A stretch of DNA of 64,000 nucleotides from Oscillospiraceae bacterium (GCA_004555865.1 SFJO01000012.1:5552-69551); one strand, 5' to 3'. Shown: positions 16,163 through 24,929, counted from the stretch's first letter. Numbers and translations are program-made. The notes: generated by a model not told the origin, from the letters alone.

Positions 16163-16424
16163 CTTCCAGTTCCTCCTCCAGATCCTCATTGCTGCTGTCC
16201 AGACGGTTGGCCACCGTCTCGGGCTGCACCGCCGAGAGGATGATATGATCCGAATCCATAATGATCACGGCGCGGGTCCGCCGCCCATACGTTGCGTCGA
16301 TCAGCGAGCCCTTGTCACGGGCCTCCTGCACAATGCGCTTGATGGGGGCCGATTCCGGGCTGACAATGGCAATCAGCCGGTTGGCGCTGACCATGTTGCC
16401 AAAACCAATGTTGATGAGTTTCAT
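16155..16424 (-). CDS. remA: RemA/YlzA family DNA-binding regulator
   Basis: An 89-residue protein of the DUF370 family. The signature MKLINIGFGN start, NRLIAIVSPESAPIKR and DATYGRRTRAVIIMDSDHI segments match Bacillus RemA, a DNA-binding activator of biofilm matrix and osmoprotection genes. The acidic C-terminal tail (EDLEEELEDE) is longer than usual. It lies between yicC and gmk, the conserved Firmicute order. Its targets in this organism are unknown. Confidence 0.92.
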   Translation of the reverse strand: MKLINIGFGNMVSANRLIAIVSPESAPIKRIVQEARDKGSLIDATYGRRTRAVIIMDSDHIILSAVQPETVANRLDSSNEDLEEELEDE

Positions 16425-16491
16425 CGTAACCTCCTGCTTTTCTCGCCTGGCCCGGCGGCCCGAAAACGCCTGCCGCCGGATGCCGCACCGC

Positions 16492-17370
16492 TCACTCCAG
16501 ATTCTGAATCTGCTCCCGGATCTTCTCGATCTCCGCCTTCATATCCAGTACTACCCGGGTGATCGCCAGGTCCTGGCACTTGGAGCCGATGGTGTTGGTC
16601 TCCCGGTTCAGCTCTTGGGTGAGGAAGTCCAGCTTGCGGCCCACGGGGCCTTCGCCGTTCAAAATCTGCCGATACTGGGCAATGTGGCTGTGCAGGCGCA
16701 CCGTCTCTTCGTCCACGGCCGTTTTATCCGCAAAAATGGCCGCCTCGGTCAGCACCCGTGCTTCATCCACGTTCCGGTCGGCCAGCAGCACCTCCAGTTT
16801 GGCATACAGCCGCTGGGTGTATGCTTCCACCCGGGCGGCGCTGTTCTGCTCCACCCGGGCCACGTTCTCTTCCAGGTGATCCAGCTTGCCCAGCAGGTCC
16901 TGCCGGAGTTTTTCACCCTCCACGGCGCGCATATTCAAAAAGTTCTGAAGAGCCTCGGCGCACACCGCGCTCACGTCCCGGCTCAGCTGCTCCTCGTCCA
17001 CCTGCGCTGTACGCACGGTCAGAACATCCGGCAGGTTGGCCAGCGTTTCCACCGTCGTGGCATCTTTTACGTCCAATGCGTCGCTCAGCAGGCGCAGCGC
17101 ACTGCGGTAGCTGCGGGCCAGCTCCAGGTTCACATCCACCACCTGCTCCTGGGCGCCGCTGCTCTGCATCTGCAGGCTCAGCTCCACCTTGCCGCGGCTG
17201 ATGGATGCCCCCAGCATCTTTTTCAGGCTGTCGTCCAGAAAGGCACAGCTTCTGGGCAGGCGGGACGAATACTCAAAATAGCGGGAGTTCACGCTCTTGA
17301 TCTCCACCGTAATGTCCCGGCCGTTCAACACGGCCTTGGCCCGTCCGTAGCCGGTCATACTCAACGCCAT
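16492..17370 (-). CDS. YicC/YloC-family endoribonuclease
   Basis: The product has 292 residues with the conserved start MxLSMTGYGRA, the KSVNSRYFE segment and the C-terminal DUF1732 block ending in VVLDMKAEIEKIREQIQNLE. YicC proteins are ring-forming endoribonucleases that affect small-RNA turnover in E. coli, and YloC is the Bacillus relative. It is the first gene of the leftward housekeeping block, 120 bases from a strong promoter. Confidence 0.9.
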   Translation of the reverse strand: MALSMTGYGRAKAVLNGRDITVEIKSVNSRYFEYSSRLPRSCAFLDDSLKKMLGASISRGKVELSLQMQSSGAQEQVVDVNLELARSYRSALRLLSDALDVKDATTVETLANLPDVLTVRTAQVDEEQLSRDVSAVCAEALQNFLNMRAVEGEKLRQDLLGKLDHLEENVARVEQNSAARVEAYTQRLYAKLEVLLADRNVDEARVLTEAAIFADKTAVDEETVRLHSHIAQYRQILNGEGPVGRKLDFLTQELNRETNTIGSKCQDLAITRVVLDMKAEIEKIREQIQNLE

Positions 17371-17493
17371 AAATGCTTCCCCTCTCCTCGTTCACCAAAG
17401 GCCCGCTCTTCCGGCAGGCTTCGGCCTTGGCTTTTCGCCGCTTGATTCCGCCGCTGCGCATGGCGGCAGAAATCGACTTTACATACGCATTTA

Positions 17494-17522
17494 ATAATAC
17501 TATCATTCCCCTTTTGTTGCAA
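17494..17522 (-). promoter_or_regulatory. Promoter of the yicC-remA-gmk-priA block
   Basis: TTGCAA (17522-17517), a 17-base spacer and TATTAT (17499-17494) lie on the reverse strand, about 120 bases before yicC. Confidence 0.75.
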
Positions 17523-17939
17523 GCCAAAGACGCTGATTTTCGCAGATTTGCTCGCATTTTCTCATGTTTGCTCAAATCTTTCCCACAGGATGCAGCCACA
17601 GCCTGCCATTTGTAAAATGCACAGGAGAAAACTGCCCCTCCGTCCCTGCAAAGGGCGGCCGGGTTGGGGCTTCGTCCCGCATTCATCGCATAGAAAACCG
17701 CAGCCCCAAAACGGCGGGAACCGCGCCCGCACCGCCAGCATAAGCGGCGAAGGGCATATGGCCGCCCCCGTTTTTTCCGCAGGTGCAGCCATTCGCTGCC
17801 GGATGCTGAAGTTTCATTGTTTTTCGCTTTCGCCCATCGTTCCCTCTCTATTTTTTGCTTTTCAACGGGATTTTCTGATGTGTATTTTCGCCGCATTCCA
17901 AATTTCAAAAAGAAAATTTGATTTTCTTCAAAAAATCCG
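17523..17939. other. Intergenic gap, no gene recognised
   Basis: About 415 bases between the yicC promoter and the tRNA promoter. Open frames here are short or lack ribosome sites, and no convincing protein or RNA family was recognised. The right half becomes AT-rich towards the tRNA promoter. Confidence 0.5.
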
Positions 17940-17968
17940 TTGACATTTTCAATTTCAACTGCTATAAT
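17940..17968 (+). promoter_or_regulatory. Consensus promoter for tRNA-Ala
   Basis: TTGACA (17940-17945), exactly 17 bases, and TATAAT (17963-17968): a full consensus sigma-A promoter, ending 32 bases before the tRNA. Confidence 0.9.
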
Positions 17969-18000
17969 AAGCAAGTCGTCAGGAACGGCACAGAACCCGT

Positions 18001-18076
<76 letters not shown>

Positions 18077-18078
18077 CC

Positions 18079-18109
18079 AACCAGATTGCTTCGGTAATCT
18101 GGTTTTTTT
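18079..18109 (+). terminator. Terminator of tRNA-Ala
   Basis: AACCAGATT (18079-18087) pairs with AATCTGGTT (18096-18104) and is followed by a run of T. Confidence 0.9.
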
Positions 18110-18294
18110 GTTTTTCGGGCCGTTTCTGCTTCCGGCTGTTTGCTCCGTTTATTCTACGTTACGATTCCTATGCGCAAAACGGCATGAACCTATCCTTAGT
18201 TTTGCCTGTTCGGTCTTTTACCAGCTCGGCTGGCCCGCCCCTCTCCCCGTGCTCAGCAGCCCGCCCAATATCACCCAACCACATCAACCAGCGT

Positions 18295-18339
18295 AAAAAA
18301 CGCCCGGCCCTCTGCCAACGCAGAGAACCGGGCGTTCTT
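18295..18339 (-). terminator. Terminator of the amino-acid ABC operon
   Basis: In the leftward direction, AACGCCCGG...CCGGGCGTT with an inner CTCTGC/GCAGAG helix is followed by T6. It lies 20 bases after the ATPase stop. Confidence 0.85.
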
Positions 18340-18359
18340 AATGATCGCTTCGCGCCAAA

Positions 18360-19142
18360 TCAGCCGGAAAACCGTGTCAGGAACTGGCGGGTGCGCTCTT
18401 CACGCGGGTGGTCGATGACCTGCTTCGCCGGGCCTTCTTCCACCACAACGCCGCCGTCCATAAACATAATGCGGTCCGCCACATCGCGGGCAAAGTGCAT
18501 CTCATGGGTGACGATGATCATGGTGGTTTTGCGGTCGGCCAAATCCCGCAGCACCCTCAGAATCTCCCCGGTCAGCTCCGGGTCCAGGGCGCTGGTAGGC
18601 TCGTCGAAACACAGAATGTCCGGATGCAGCGCCAGGGCGCGGGCAATGGCCACGCGCTGCTGCTGGCCGCCGGAAAGCTGGTGGGGGTAATGCCCCGCCC
18701 GTTGGGAAAGCCCCATCTCCGCCAGCAGGTTCATGGCCTGCTCTTCCAACTGAGCATGAATCTGCTTTTTATTGGCTTTGTAATCCGGCCGTTCCTTTGC
18801 CAGCAGCTCGCCTGCCAGCATCACGTTCTGTAGGGCGGTGTACTGGGGGAACAGGTTGAAGTTCTGGAACACCAGCCCGAAGTGCAGCCGCTTTTTGCGG
18901 ATCTCGCTCTCCTTCTGGGTGGCGGGGTCCGCCGCGTCCCACATCACTTCATTGCCCACCCGGATGATGCCGGTGTCAGGCCGCTCCAAAAAGTTCAGGC
19001 AGCGCAGCAGTGTGGTTTTGCCGGAACCGGACGACCCGATAATAGCCAGGGCTTCGCCCTGCTCCAACGTAAGGGAAATATCCTTCAGAACCTTGGTCTC
19101 ACCAAAACTTTTGCCGATGCCGGAGGCTTCAAGCAATGCCAT
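18360..19142 (-). CDS. Polar amino-acid ABC transporter ATPase
   Basis: The product has 260 residues of the GlnQ/HisP/ArtM class. Walker A GSSGSGKTT is at 36-44, followed by the Q-loop FQNFNLFP, the signature LSGGQQQR, Walker B ILCFDEPTSALD and the H-loop IVTHEM. It powers amino-acid import together with the permease and binding protein encoded upstream (SBP, permease, ATPase order). The length is slightly above the usual 240-245 owing to an insertion around LLAKERPDYKANKK. The amino acid carried cannot be told from sequence. Confidence 0.94.
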   Translation of the reverse strand: MALLEASGIGKSFGETKVLKDISLTLEQGEALAIIGSSGSGKTTLLRCLNFLERPDTGIIRVGNEVMWDAADPATQKESEIRKKRLHFGLVFQNFNLFPQYTALQNVMLAGELLAKERPDYKANKKQIHAQLEEQAMNLLAEMGLSQRAGHYPHQLSGGQQQRVAIARALALHPDILCFDEPTSALDPELTGEILRVLRDLADRKTTMIIVTHEMHFARDVADRIMFMDGGVVVEEGPAKQVIDHPREERTRQFLTRFSG

Positions 19143-19157
19143 ATTCGTTCCTCCTTC

Positions 19158-19811
19158 TCAGCAGCGGAAATAATCCATTTTCTTCTCGGCCCAGTTGAAC
19201 AGCAGTGTAAGCACGCCCACGAACAGCAGGAAGAAAATTGCGGTGGAAAACAGCGGCCAGATCAGGCCCTTGGCGCTGTACTCCTTGGCCATCATAATGA
19301 TCTCTTTGTTGGCGATGGTGTTGGCCAGCGAGGTATCCTTCACCAGCGTAATGATCTCGTTGCCCATGGGGGGCAGAATGCGCTTGACCACCTGCAGCAG
19401 GGTCACCTTGAAAAAGATCTGGGGCTTGGTCATGCCCAGAACCTGACCGGCCTCGGTCTGACCCTTGGGAATGGCCTCAATGCCGCCCCGGTAGATCTCG
19501 GAGAAGTAGCAGGCATAGTTGATGGCAAAGGCCACCACCGCCGCCACCATACGGCCGCCCGCGCCGGTGGGCCAGGGGTTGTTCATGCCCATCAGGCCGG
19601 GGCCCAGGTAGATCACAATGATCTGAAGCATCAGGGGCGTACCGCGGATGATCCAGACGAATACCTTCACGAGGCCGCTCAACGGCTTGAACCGGCTCAT
19701 GGAGCCGAATGCAACCACCAGTCCCAGCGGCAGCGCAAACAGCAGGGTCAGAAAGAACAGCTCACAGTTGAGCAGAAACGCGCTCATCAAGCGCTCAAAG
19801 ATCACACTCAC
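19158..19811 (-). CDS. Amino-acid ABC transporter permease
   Basis: The product has 217 residues and about five membrane helices of the HisM/GlnP type. The EAA loop YRGGIEAIPKGQTEAGQVLG contacts the ATPase. The start is probably GTG at 19811, since no ATG in frame fits the family N-terminus; an ATG eight codons on is the alternative. A 113-base gap containing a stem-loop separates it from the binding-protein gene; the ATPase follows after 15 bases. Confidence 0.92.
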   Translation of the reverse strand: MSVIFERLMSAFLLNCELFFLTLLFALPLGLVVAFGSMSRFKPLSGLVKVFVWIIRGTPLMLQIIVIYLGPGLMGMNNPWPTGAGGRMVAAVVAFAINYACYFSEIYRGGIEAIPKGQTEAGQVLGMTKPQIFFKVTLLQVVKRILPPMGNEIITLVKDTSLANTIANKEIIMMAKEYSAKGLIWPLFSTAIFFLLFVGVLTLLFNWAEKKMDYFRC

Positions 19812-19865
19812 AAAAACACACCCATCATTCGTTCATTCTAAAGGCAAGCGGCTGAACACGGCAAT

Positions 19866-19893
19866 ACCGCACAGTTCCTGCGAACCGTGCGGT
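19866..19893. promoter_or_regulatory. Intercistronic stem-loop between binding protein and permease
   Basis: ACCGCAC (19866-19872) pairs with GTGCGGT (19887-19893). No T-run follows in the leftward direction, so it is more likely an mRNA-stabilising or processing element than a terminator. Such elements often give excess binding protein. Confidence 0.5.
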
Positions 19894-19924
19894 GCTGCCC
19901 CGTTTTTATGTTTCGTTTTCGAGA

Positions 19925-20737
19925 TTAGTCGGCCAGAGTCAGGTCGTACTTGGCAGCCAGGGCTTCCAGCGTGCCGTCGGTCTTCAGCTCATCAAACGCG
20001 GCGTTCACGGCCTCGGCTGCATCGCTGCCCTTGCGGAAGGCCACGCCGTACTCCTCGGCGTTCAGCTCGTCCACGATCTTCAGGTTGGCGTAGTCGGTGC
20101 CCTCACCGATCATGGCGTTGGCCAAGGTCAGGTCCAGAATCGCAGCGTCCGCGGTGCCGGCAGCAACCTCCATCAGGCAGTCGGTCTGCACGCTCTTGGA
20201 GACGTAATCGGCCTGAGACAGGTTCTCGTCGTCCTGAATGGCGCTCTCACCGGCGGAACCGGCCTCGGCCAGGACGGTTTTGCCCACCAGGTCCGCGGTA
20301 GAAGCGTACTCAGTGCCGTCCTTCACCACGACCACCTGGGCATTCTTGGCGTAAGCCTTGGTGCAGGCAGCGTTGGCCATGATCTCATCGGTCAGGGTCA
20401 TGCCGTTCCAGATGCAGTCGATGCTCTTGGCATCCAGCTCCACGATCTTGGTATCCCAGTTGATCTCCACGAACTCCGGCTCCACGCCCAGCTTCTCGCA
20501 CACGGCGGTGGCCAGCTCGGTGTCAAAACCGGTGAAGTTGCCCTCGTCGTCGGTGTAGTTCATGGGGGCGTACACGGTGTAGCCGATGACCATCTTGCCG
20601 TTGCCCTTGATGTAATCCAGGTCGCTGTCTGCGGCAGCCTCAGAAGAAGCGGCGGAGGAGCTGGCGGAAGAACCGCAGCCAGCCAGCAGGCTGACGGACA
20701 TGCCCAGCGCGGCGAGCAATGCAATCGTCTTTTTCAT
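19925..20737 (-). CDS. Amino-acid-binding lipoprotein of ABC transporter
   Basis: The 270-residue product has a lipoprotein signal peptide (LLAGC, lipidated C21), a Ser/Ala-rich linker and a type-II periplasmic binding domain of the SBP_bac_3 family. Family segments seen include VIGYTVYAPMNY, GFDTELATAVCEKLG, WNGMTLTDE and DAAILDLTLA. It captures a polar amino acid outside the membrane. It has its own promoter and is the first gene of the operon. The upstream regulator gene is broken by frameshifts. Confidence 0.93.
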   Translation of the reverse strand: MKKTIALLAALGMSVSLLAGCGSSASSSAASSEAAADSDLDYIKGNGKMVIGYTVYAPMNYTDDEGNFTGFDTELATAVCEKLGVEPEFVEINWDTKIVELDAKSIDCIWNGMTLTDEIMANAACTKAYAKNAQVVVVKDGTEYASTADLVGKTVLAEAGSAGESAIQDDENLSQADYVSKSVQTDCLMEVAAGTADAAILDLTLANAMIGEGTDYANLKIVDELNAEEYGVAFRKGSDAAEAVNAAFDELKTDGTLEALAAKYDLTLAD

Positions 20738-20839
20738 GGAACTTCATCCTTTCTTTTCTGTGCGGCCGCGCGGGTCTCTCTGCCGCGCCCCCTCTGGCCG
20801 GGCCAATGCCCGCTGCCTTCCGCACATCATCGCTTTACT

Positions 20840-20868
20840 ATAATAGCATGGTGATGTGATGTTGCCAA
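20840..20868 (-). promoter_or_regulatory. Promoter of the amino-acid ABC operon
   Basis: TTGGCA (20868-20863), a 17-base spacer and TATTAT (20845-20840), about 100 bases before the binding-protein start. Confidence 0.75.
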
Positions 20869-20936
20869 GGGGTTTTGAAAAATTTTTACTGTTTTGATAC
20901 TCTCTACCGCGGCTTGCTCCGCCGTCCTGCACAGAA

Positions 20937-21861
20937 TTACGGCGCGATCGCGGTACCGCCTGCCTTTTTCTGCAGGATGGCGCGCCGATGTTCCATGGAG
21001 TACAATGGTACACCTCCCGGAACGCACGGGCAAAATAGCCCATTTCCTTAAATCCGCACTGCCGCCCCACTTTGGCCACCGGCCAGTCGGTGCCCTCCAG
21101 CAGCCGGGCCGCCTGCTGCACCCGAAACGTTTTCACATACTGCATGGGGGTGGTGCCGATCACCGCATGAAAGCACCGCAGGCATTCGCTGGCGCTCAGC
21201 CCGGCACTGTGGGCAATCTGCGATGCTGTCAGTGCCTCGGCAAAATGCTCCTGCACAAATTTCAGCATGGTCTTCATACGCCGGCCGTCCCGGCCGGTGT
21301 GGTCCGGCGGGCACTCAGGCCGGGCAATGCGCTTTTCCGCCAAAAGGAACACGGCTTGGTTCAACTCCTGCCGCACCGTGAACTCAAAGCCGTTTTCCGC
21401 CTGCCTCAGCGCTTCCAGCGTATGCTCCAGCGCTTCCAGCACCCGCTTTTGCCAGGGCACCGAGGGCCGAAGCAGCAACGAGCCGCAGTCTGCGTCCCCG
21501 GTCAGCGGCTGAATCCATTTTTCAAAGAACACACTGTCCGGTGCGCCGCCCACAAGCCGCGGATGGAACACCACCGAGCAGAGCATGGGCGGCGTCTCTT
21601 TGGCGCTGCGGGCCGCGTGCAGCACGCCGCTGTTCACAAACAAGCCCTCGCCCGCTTGCAGCACATAGCTCTTTTTCCGGCCCGAACCACGGCTTCGCCC
21701 TCGGTTATCAGAATCAGCTCCATCTCCTCGTGCCAATGCCAGGGCACCGGCCCCATGTTCAGCACATCGCAGTACCCTTCTGCCTGAAAGCCCTGCCCGC
21801 CGTGGGAGGCAAGCTCCCGCCCCTGGGCATTCACGGCCACAAAATGCGGTTCCAGCTGCAA
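20937..21861 (-). pseudogene. AraC-family regulator interrupted by two one-base frameshifts
   Basis: The ORF from ATG 21861 begins with an AraC-type cupin domain (PWHWHEEMELILITEGEAVVRAG). The frame is then lost at an A5 run (T-run at 21672-21676 on + strand). Re-reading one base restores KSYVLQAGEGLFVNSGVLHAA and the C-terminal two-HTH AraC domain (LTASQIAHSAGLSASECLRCF, MQYVKTFRVQQAARLL, GFKEMGYFARAFRE). A second one-base loss near 20994-20999 diverts the end; correcting it gives CTPMEHRRAILQKKAGG and a stop at 20937. The intact protein would have about 308 residues. Either the gene is decaying or these are sequencing indels. It lies upstream of the amino-acid transporter operon in the same orientation. 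Confidence 0.8.
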
Positions 21862-21964
21862 CGCTGCTTCCTCCCGTCAATCTACCCGCCGCGCACGCGC
21901 CGGCGTTCGCTTTATTTGTGCTATCAGCTTTTCTTCACGTTTCCGCCGCGCCGCCGGACGCAGA

Positions 21965-21998
21965 AATGCCGCAGGCTGCCCGTTCAGCCTGCGGCATT
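21965..21998. terminator. Hairpin terminator after the esterase-like gene
   Basis: Perfect 13-bp arms (21965-21977 and 21986-21998, AATGCCGCAGGCT/AGCCTGCGGCATT) lie 22 bases after the stop at 22020. T-rich sequence follows on both sides but is not a clean run. Confidence 0.6.
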
Positions 21999-22019
21999 CC
22001 GTTTCCCTGTGCCTTGGTT

Positions 22020-22757
22020 TCAATCAGCTTTCTGATCTTTGTCCTTCGTTTCCAGGGCCTTTTCCAGAAAATAGCCCCACTGGCGCTGCCACCAGGCCCA
22101 GTCCGGGGTCACATCGGCGCCCCACTCATCCACCCAGACCGGCAGCTTTTTCGCTTCCAGGGCCTCTCCCATCCGGCGGGTCTCTTCCAGGGCCTGCTCG
22201 TCACCGGGGCCACGGCCCACACACAGCATCACCTGTTCCTGCTTGCGCAGGCCCTCCAGTGTTTTCTCCGGCAGGTGGGGCAGATACGCCAGCGGGCTGT
22301 TCCGGTAAATCAGGTCCTCCGGACCCTGGCCGTAGACGTTCGCCGTCTCGTATCGCCCGGAAAGGCCGATGACCCCGCTGCACACCTCCGGCCGTCTCAG
22401 ATGCAGGTTTACGGCCTGGCAGGCCCCCTGGCCGCAGCCGACCGCCAGCACCGGCGCTTCGCCGCCGTTCTGTACACACAGCCGGGGCAGCAGCTCCTCC
22501 GTCAAATAGCAGAACCACCGCTCCTGAGCCTGCGGGGTGATCCCCACCCCATTCAGGGCATCGGCGCAGAACAGCTGAAGCTGCCCCGCCTCGATCCACC
22601 GGGCAGCGGCGTCCACCATACCGCAGTCCTCAAATTCATAAAAGCGGTGACCCTGGGCAGGCAGCACCAGGCAGGGCCGCCCGGCATAGCCATACACCTT
22701 AAATTCCATTTCCCGCTTCATATAGCGGCTGTATTCCTTAAAATACTGGGTCTGCAT
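22020..22757 (-). CDS. Esterase-family alpha/beta hydrolase lacking the nucleophile Ser
   Basis: The 245-residue product matches the clostridial putative-esterase (esterase D-like) family along its length: YGYAGRPCLVLPAQGHRFYEFEDCGMVDA, HLRRPEVCSGVIGLSG, NSPLAYLP and the C-terminal WVDEWGADVTPDW. In homologues the nucleophile elbow reads GCSxG. Here it is GCGQG, so the catalytic Ser is Gly. It is probably a non-hydrolytic member or uses another residue. The ATG at 22757 has AAGGGGG just upstream. It stands between DUF4250 and the broken AraC gene. Confidence 0.8.
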   Translation of the reverse strand: MQTQYFKEYSRYMKREMEFKVYGYAGRPCLVLPAQGHRFYEFEDCGMVDAAARWIEAGQLQLFCADALNGVGITPQAQERWFCYLTEELLPRLCVQNGGEAPVLAVGCGQGACQAVNLHLRRPEVCSGVIGLSGRYETANVYGQGPEDLIYRNSPLAYLPHLPEKTLEGLRKQEQVMLCVGRGPGDEQALEETRRMGEALEAKKLPVWVDEWGADVTPDWAWWQRQWGYFLEKALETKDKDQKAD

Positions 22758-22799
22758 GGGCGTTCCCCCTTTTCTTAATTCCGGCTGCGCGGCCGGTGG

Positions 22800-22976
22800 T
22801 CAGGCAAACCGGTTCTGTTCGCGGTTGTACTCATAGCCGATGGCGGCCAGTGTTTCCTTCAGCGCGGCCTCGCTCAGGTCCAGGTCCTCACACAGGGCGG
22901 TCAGGCTTTCGTAATGGTCCCGCAATTGCGTGTTGATGTAGCTGAGCAGCATCACCGGGTCGCTGGGGCAGGTCAT
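22800..22976 (-). CDS. DUF4250 family small protein
   Basis: The 58-residue product fits the DUF4250 pattern: DPVMLLSYINTQLRDHYESL, LCEDLDLSEAALKETLAAIGYEYNREQNRF. These are short helical proteins of unknown role, common in Clostridia. The ATG at 22976 follows GGAGGG at six bases; an earlier in-frame start lies in the rpmB terminator. It is the first gene after rpmB in the leftward direction. Confidence 0.8.
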   Translation of the reverse strand: MTCPSDPVMLLSYINTQLRDHYESLTALCEDLDLSEAALKETLAAIGYEYNREQNRFA

Positions 22977-22995
22977 AAAAATCCCTCCGTGTACA

Positions 22996-23030
22996 ACAAA
23001 AGCCGGCCACAAGGAGTGACCGGCCGTTTT
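22996..23030 (-). terminator. Terminator of rpmB
   Basis: In the leftward direction, ACGGCCGGTCAC pairs with GTGGCCGGC (one mismatch), followed by TTTTG. It lies 11 bases after the rpmB stop. Confidence 0.75.
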
Positions 23031-23040
23031 GCACTGTTGA

Positions 23041-23229
23041 TCAGATCGCGCGGGTAACCTTACCCGAACGCAGGCAACGGGTGCAGGCGTAGATATACTT
23101 CGGAGAACCCTCCACGACTGCCTTCACGCGCTTCACATTGGGCTTCCAGGTACGGTTGCTCCGACGATGGGAGTGGGAAACCTTGATACCAAAGGTAACG
23201 CCCTTACCACAACAATCACACTTTGCCAT
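23041..23229 (-). CDS. rpmB: 50S ribosomal protein L28
   Basis: The 62-residue product is a zinc-type L28 with two cysteine pairs (CDCC and CTRC). It has the conserved HSHRRSNRTWKPN core and VKAVVEG strand. It is a monocistronic gene with its own promoter and terminator. In Bacillus rpmB follows spoVM, but here it is about 18 kb away. Confidence 0.96.
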   Translation of the reverse strand: MAKCDCCGKGVTFGIKVSHSHRRSNRTWKPNVKRVKAVVEGSPKYIYACTRCLRSGKVTRAI

Positions 23230-23265
23230 TCTGCTGCACCTCCTCCATAATTAAATCGCTAGATT

Positions 23266-23294
23266 AGTTTAACAAATCTCGGGAGAAAATGCAA
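23266..23294 (-). promoter_or_regulatory. Promoter of rpmB
   Basis: TTGCAT (23294-23289), a 17-base spacer and TAAACT (23271-23266), 37 bases before the start codon. Confidence 0.75.
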
Positions 23295-23496
23295 GTCTTT
23301 TTTTCATTTTTTCTGTAAAATGCGTTTTTGCTTGTGCTTTATCGCCCGGGTCGGTATAATAAATTCAACATTCTCTTATAATGGGTGGGTGTACCCGCCG
23401 GGGGCAGTCTGCCCGCCGCTTTTATTTATTTTACCTTATAAAATTCAAATTGGCAAGGCATGGGGTTTTCCTGCCTGCCCGAAAGGAACTGCCTTC

Positions 23497-24180
23497 ATGA
23501 GCAATTTACGGGTGCGGATGTTCGTTTACATCGTCCGCTTTGTGTGTATGATGATCAGTGTGCCCCTGCACGAATCGGCCCACGCGCTGGCCGCCTCCCG
23601 CCTGGGGGACGATACCGCCCGCCGTCAGGGCCGCCTGAGCCTGAACCCGCTGGCACACTTCAGCCCCCTGGGTGCGGTGTGCTTTCTCCTTCTGGGGGTC
23701 GGCTGGGCCACCCCCGTGCCGGTGGACGCCCGCAACTTCCGCCGGGTATCGCCCCGGGCCGGCATGGCCCTGACGGCCGCCGCCGGGCCGATCACCAACC
23801 TGCTGCTGGCCTTTTTGGCCGTGGTGGGCTACAAACTTCTGTACTACATCGGCCCGGTGAACACCCTAACCAACCTGCTGCTCTATGTTATGAACGCCCT
23901 GGCTGTGATGAATCTGGCCCTGGCGGCACTGAACCTGCTGCCGGTTCCCCCGTTGGACGGCAGCCGCCTGCTTGGCCTTGCTTTGCCCCGCCGGGTACAG
24001 TATTTCATCGCTCAGCATGAACAGCAGATTTTCTTTGTGGCCATTGCGCTGCTGTTTCTCGGCCTGCTGGACGGCCCCATGGCCTGGATTCAGAGTCAGC
24101 TGTGGCGCTTTCTGGGCTGGTCCACCAGCTTTGTGGAGATTCTTCTCGGGTTGGGCCGTGCGGCCGGTACCGCAGTGTAA
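23497..24180 (+). CDS. Site-2-protease-type M50 membrane metallopeptidase
   Basis: The 227-residue product has about six membrane segments. The zinc motif HESAH sits in the first membrane helix region (residues about 26-30), and the second active-site motif NLLPVPPLDGSRLL contains the Asp ligand. NPLAHFSPLGAV is typical of short M50 (YwhC/Rip-like) proteases that lie next to scpAB in Firmicutes. It cleaves membrane proteins within the bilayer; the substrate is unknown. The start at 23497 follows GAAAGGAA. It opens the rightward operon with scpA 17 bases downstream. Candidate -10 boxes (TATAAT) occur near 23356 and 23377, with no clear -35. Confidence 0.9.
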   Translation: MSNLRVRMFVYIVRFVCMMISVPLHESAHALAASRLGDDTARRQGRLSLNPLAHFSPLGAVCFLLLGVGWATPVPVDARNFRRVSPRAGMALTAAAGPITNLLLAFLAVVGYKLLYYIGPVNTLTNLLLYVMNALAVMNLALAALNLLPVPPLDGSRLLGLALPRRVQYFIAQHEQQIFFVAIALLFLGLLDGPMAWIQSQLWRFLGWSTSFVEILLGLGRAAGTAV

Positions 24181-24197
24181 CGGAGGATGTGCCGCAT

Positions 24198-24929
24198 ATG
24201 GAGACCTTAACCTTTCATCTGGAAGAGTTTGACGGCCCGCTGGACCTGCTGCTCTATCTGGTAAGCAAAAACAAGATGGACCTGCACAACATTCCCATTC
24301 TGGAGCTGATTGAGCAATACACCTCCATCATCGACGGTCTGGGCGCCCAGCGCATGGAGGCTGCCAGCGAATTCATTGAAATGGCCGCCCGTCTGGTGCA
24401 GATGAAAAGCTACCTGCTGCTGCCCCGAAGCGAAGAGGCCGAGCGCATGAAGGAGGAACTGACCGGCGAGCTGATCGAATACAGTACCTGCCGCAAAGTT
24501 GCCGCCCAGCTGGGGCAAATGGCCGCCGCCTCATTTATGGCGGTGCGCCGCCCGGCTGAGATCGAGCTGGACAGCACCTACCTGCGCAAGCACGAGCCGG
24601 GGCTGCTGCCCCAGGCCTGGTTTTCCCTGATGGGGCGCAGCGTGCGCAAGAAAAAACCGGAGCCGAAGCAGTTTGAGCCTTTGGTGACCGCGCCCTTTGT
24701 GTCGGTGGCATCCCGGGTGGTGCACCTTTTGAAGGGACTGGTGGGCGGAAAAATCCGTGCGCTGCGCCAGATGTTCCGCCCCGAGGCCGGCCGCAGTGAG
24801 ACGGTGGCCACCTTTCTGGCCGTGCTGGAGCTGGTGAAGGCCGGGCGCATTTCCATTGATGAAAACGAACAGATCACCCTGGCCCACGGCCGGGTGCGAA
24901 AGACCGACGAGGTACAGGAATGGAACTGA
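24198..24929 (+). CDS. scpA: Chromosome segregation and condensation protein ScpA
   Basis: The 243-residue kleisin subunit of the SMC complex has the characteristic N-terminus LTFHLEEFDGPLDLLLYLVSKNKMDL, the EFIEMAARLVQMKSYLLLP helix that binds SMC, and a C-terminal winged helix (TFLAVLELVKAGRISIDENEQ). The ATG at 24198 follows GGAGG. It overlaps scpB by 10 bases, so the two are translated together. Confidence 0.96.
   Translation: METLTFHLEEFDGPLDLLLYLVSKNKMDLHNIPILELIEQYTSIIDGLGAQRMEAASEFIEMAARLVQMKSYLLLPRSEEAERMKEELTGELIEYSTCRKVAAQLGQMAAASFMAVRRPAEIELDSTYLRKHEPGLLPQAWFSLMGRSVRKKKPEPKQFEPLVTAPFVSVASRVVHLLKGLVGGKIRALRQMFRPEAGRSETVATFLAVLELVKAGRISIDENEQITLAHGRVRKTDEVQEWN

Noticed and set aside
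13085..16243. Open frame of about 1050 codons on the + strand opposite priA and gmk
   Set aside because: It is an antisense by-product of GC-rich codon bias: composition rich in His/Gln/Arg, no domain resemblance, and it lies wholly opposite genes with clear motifs.
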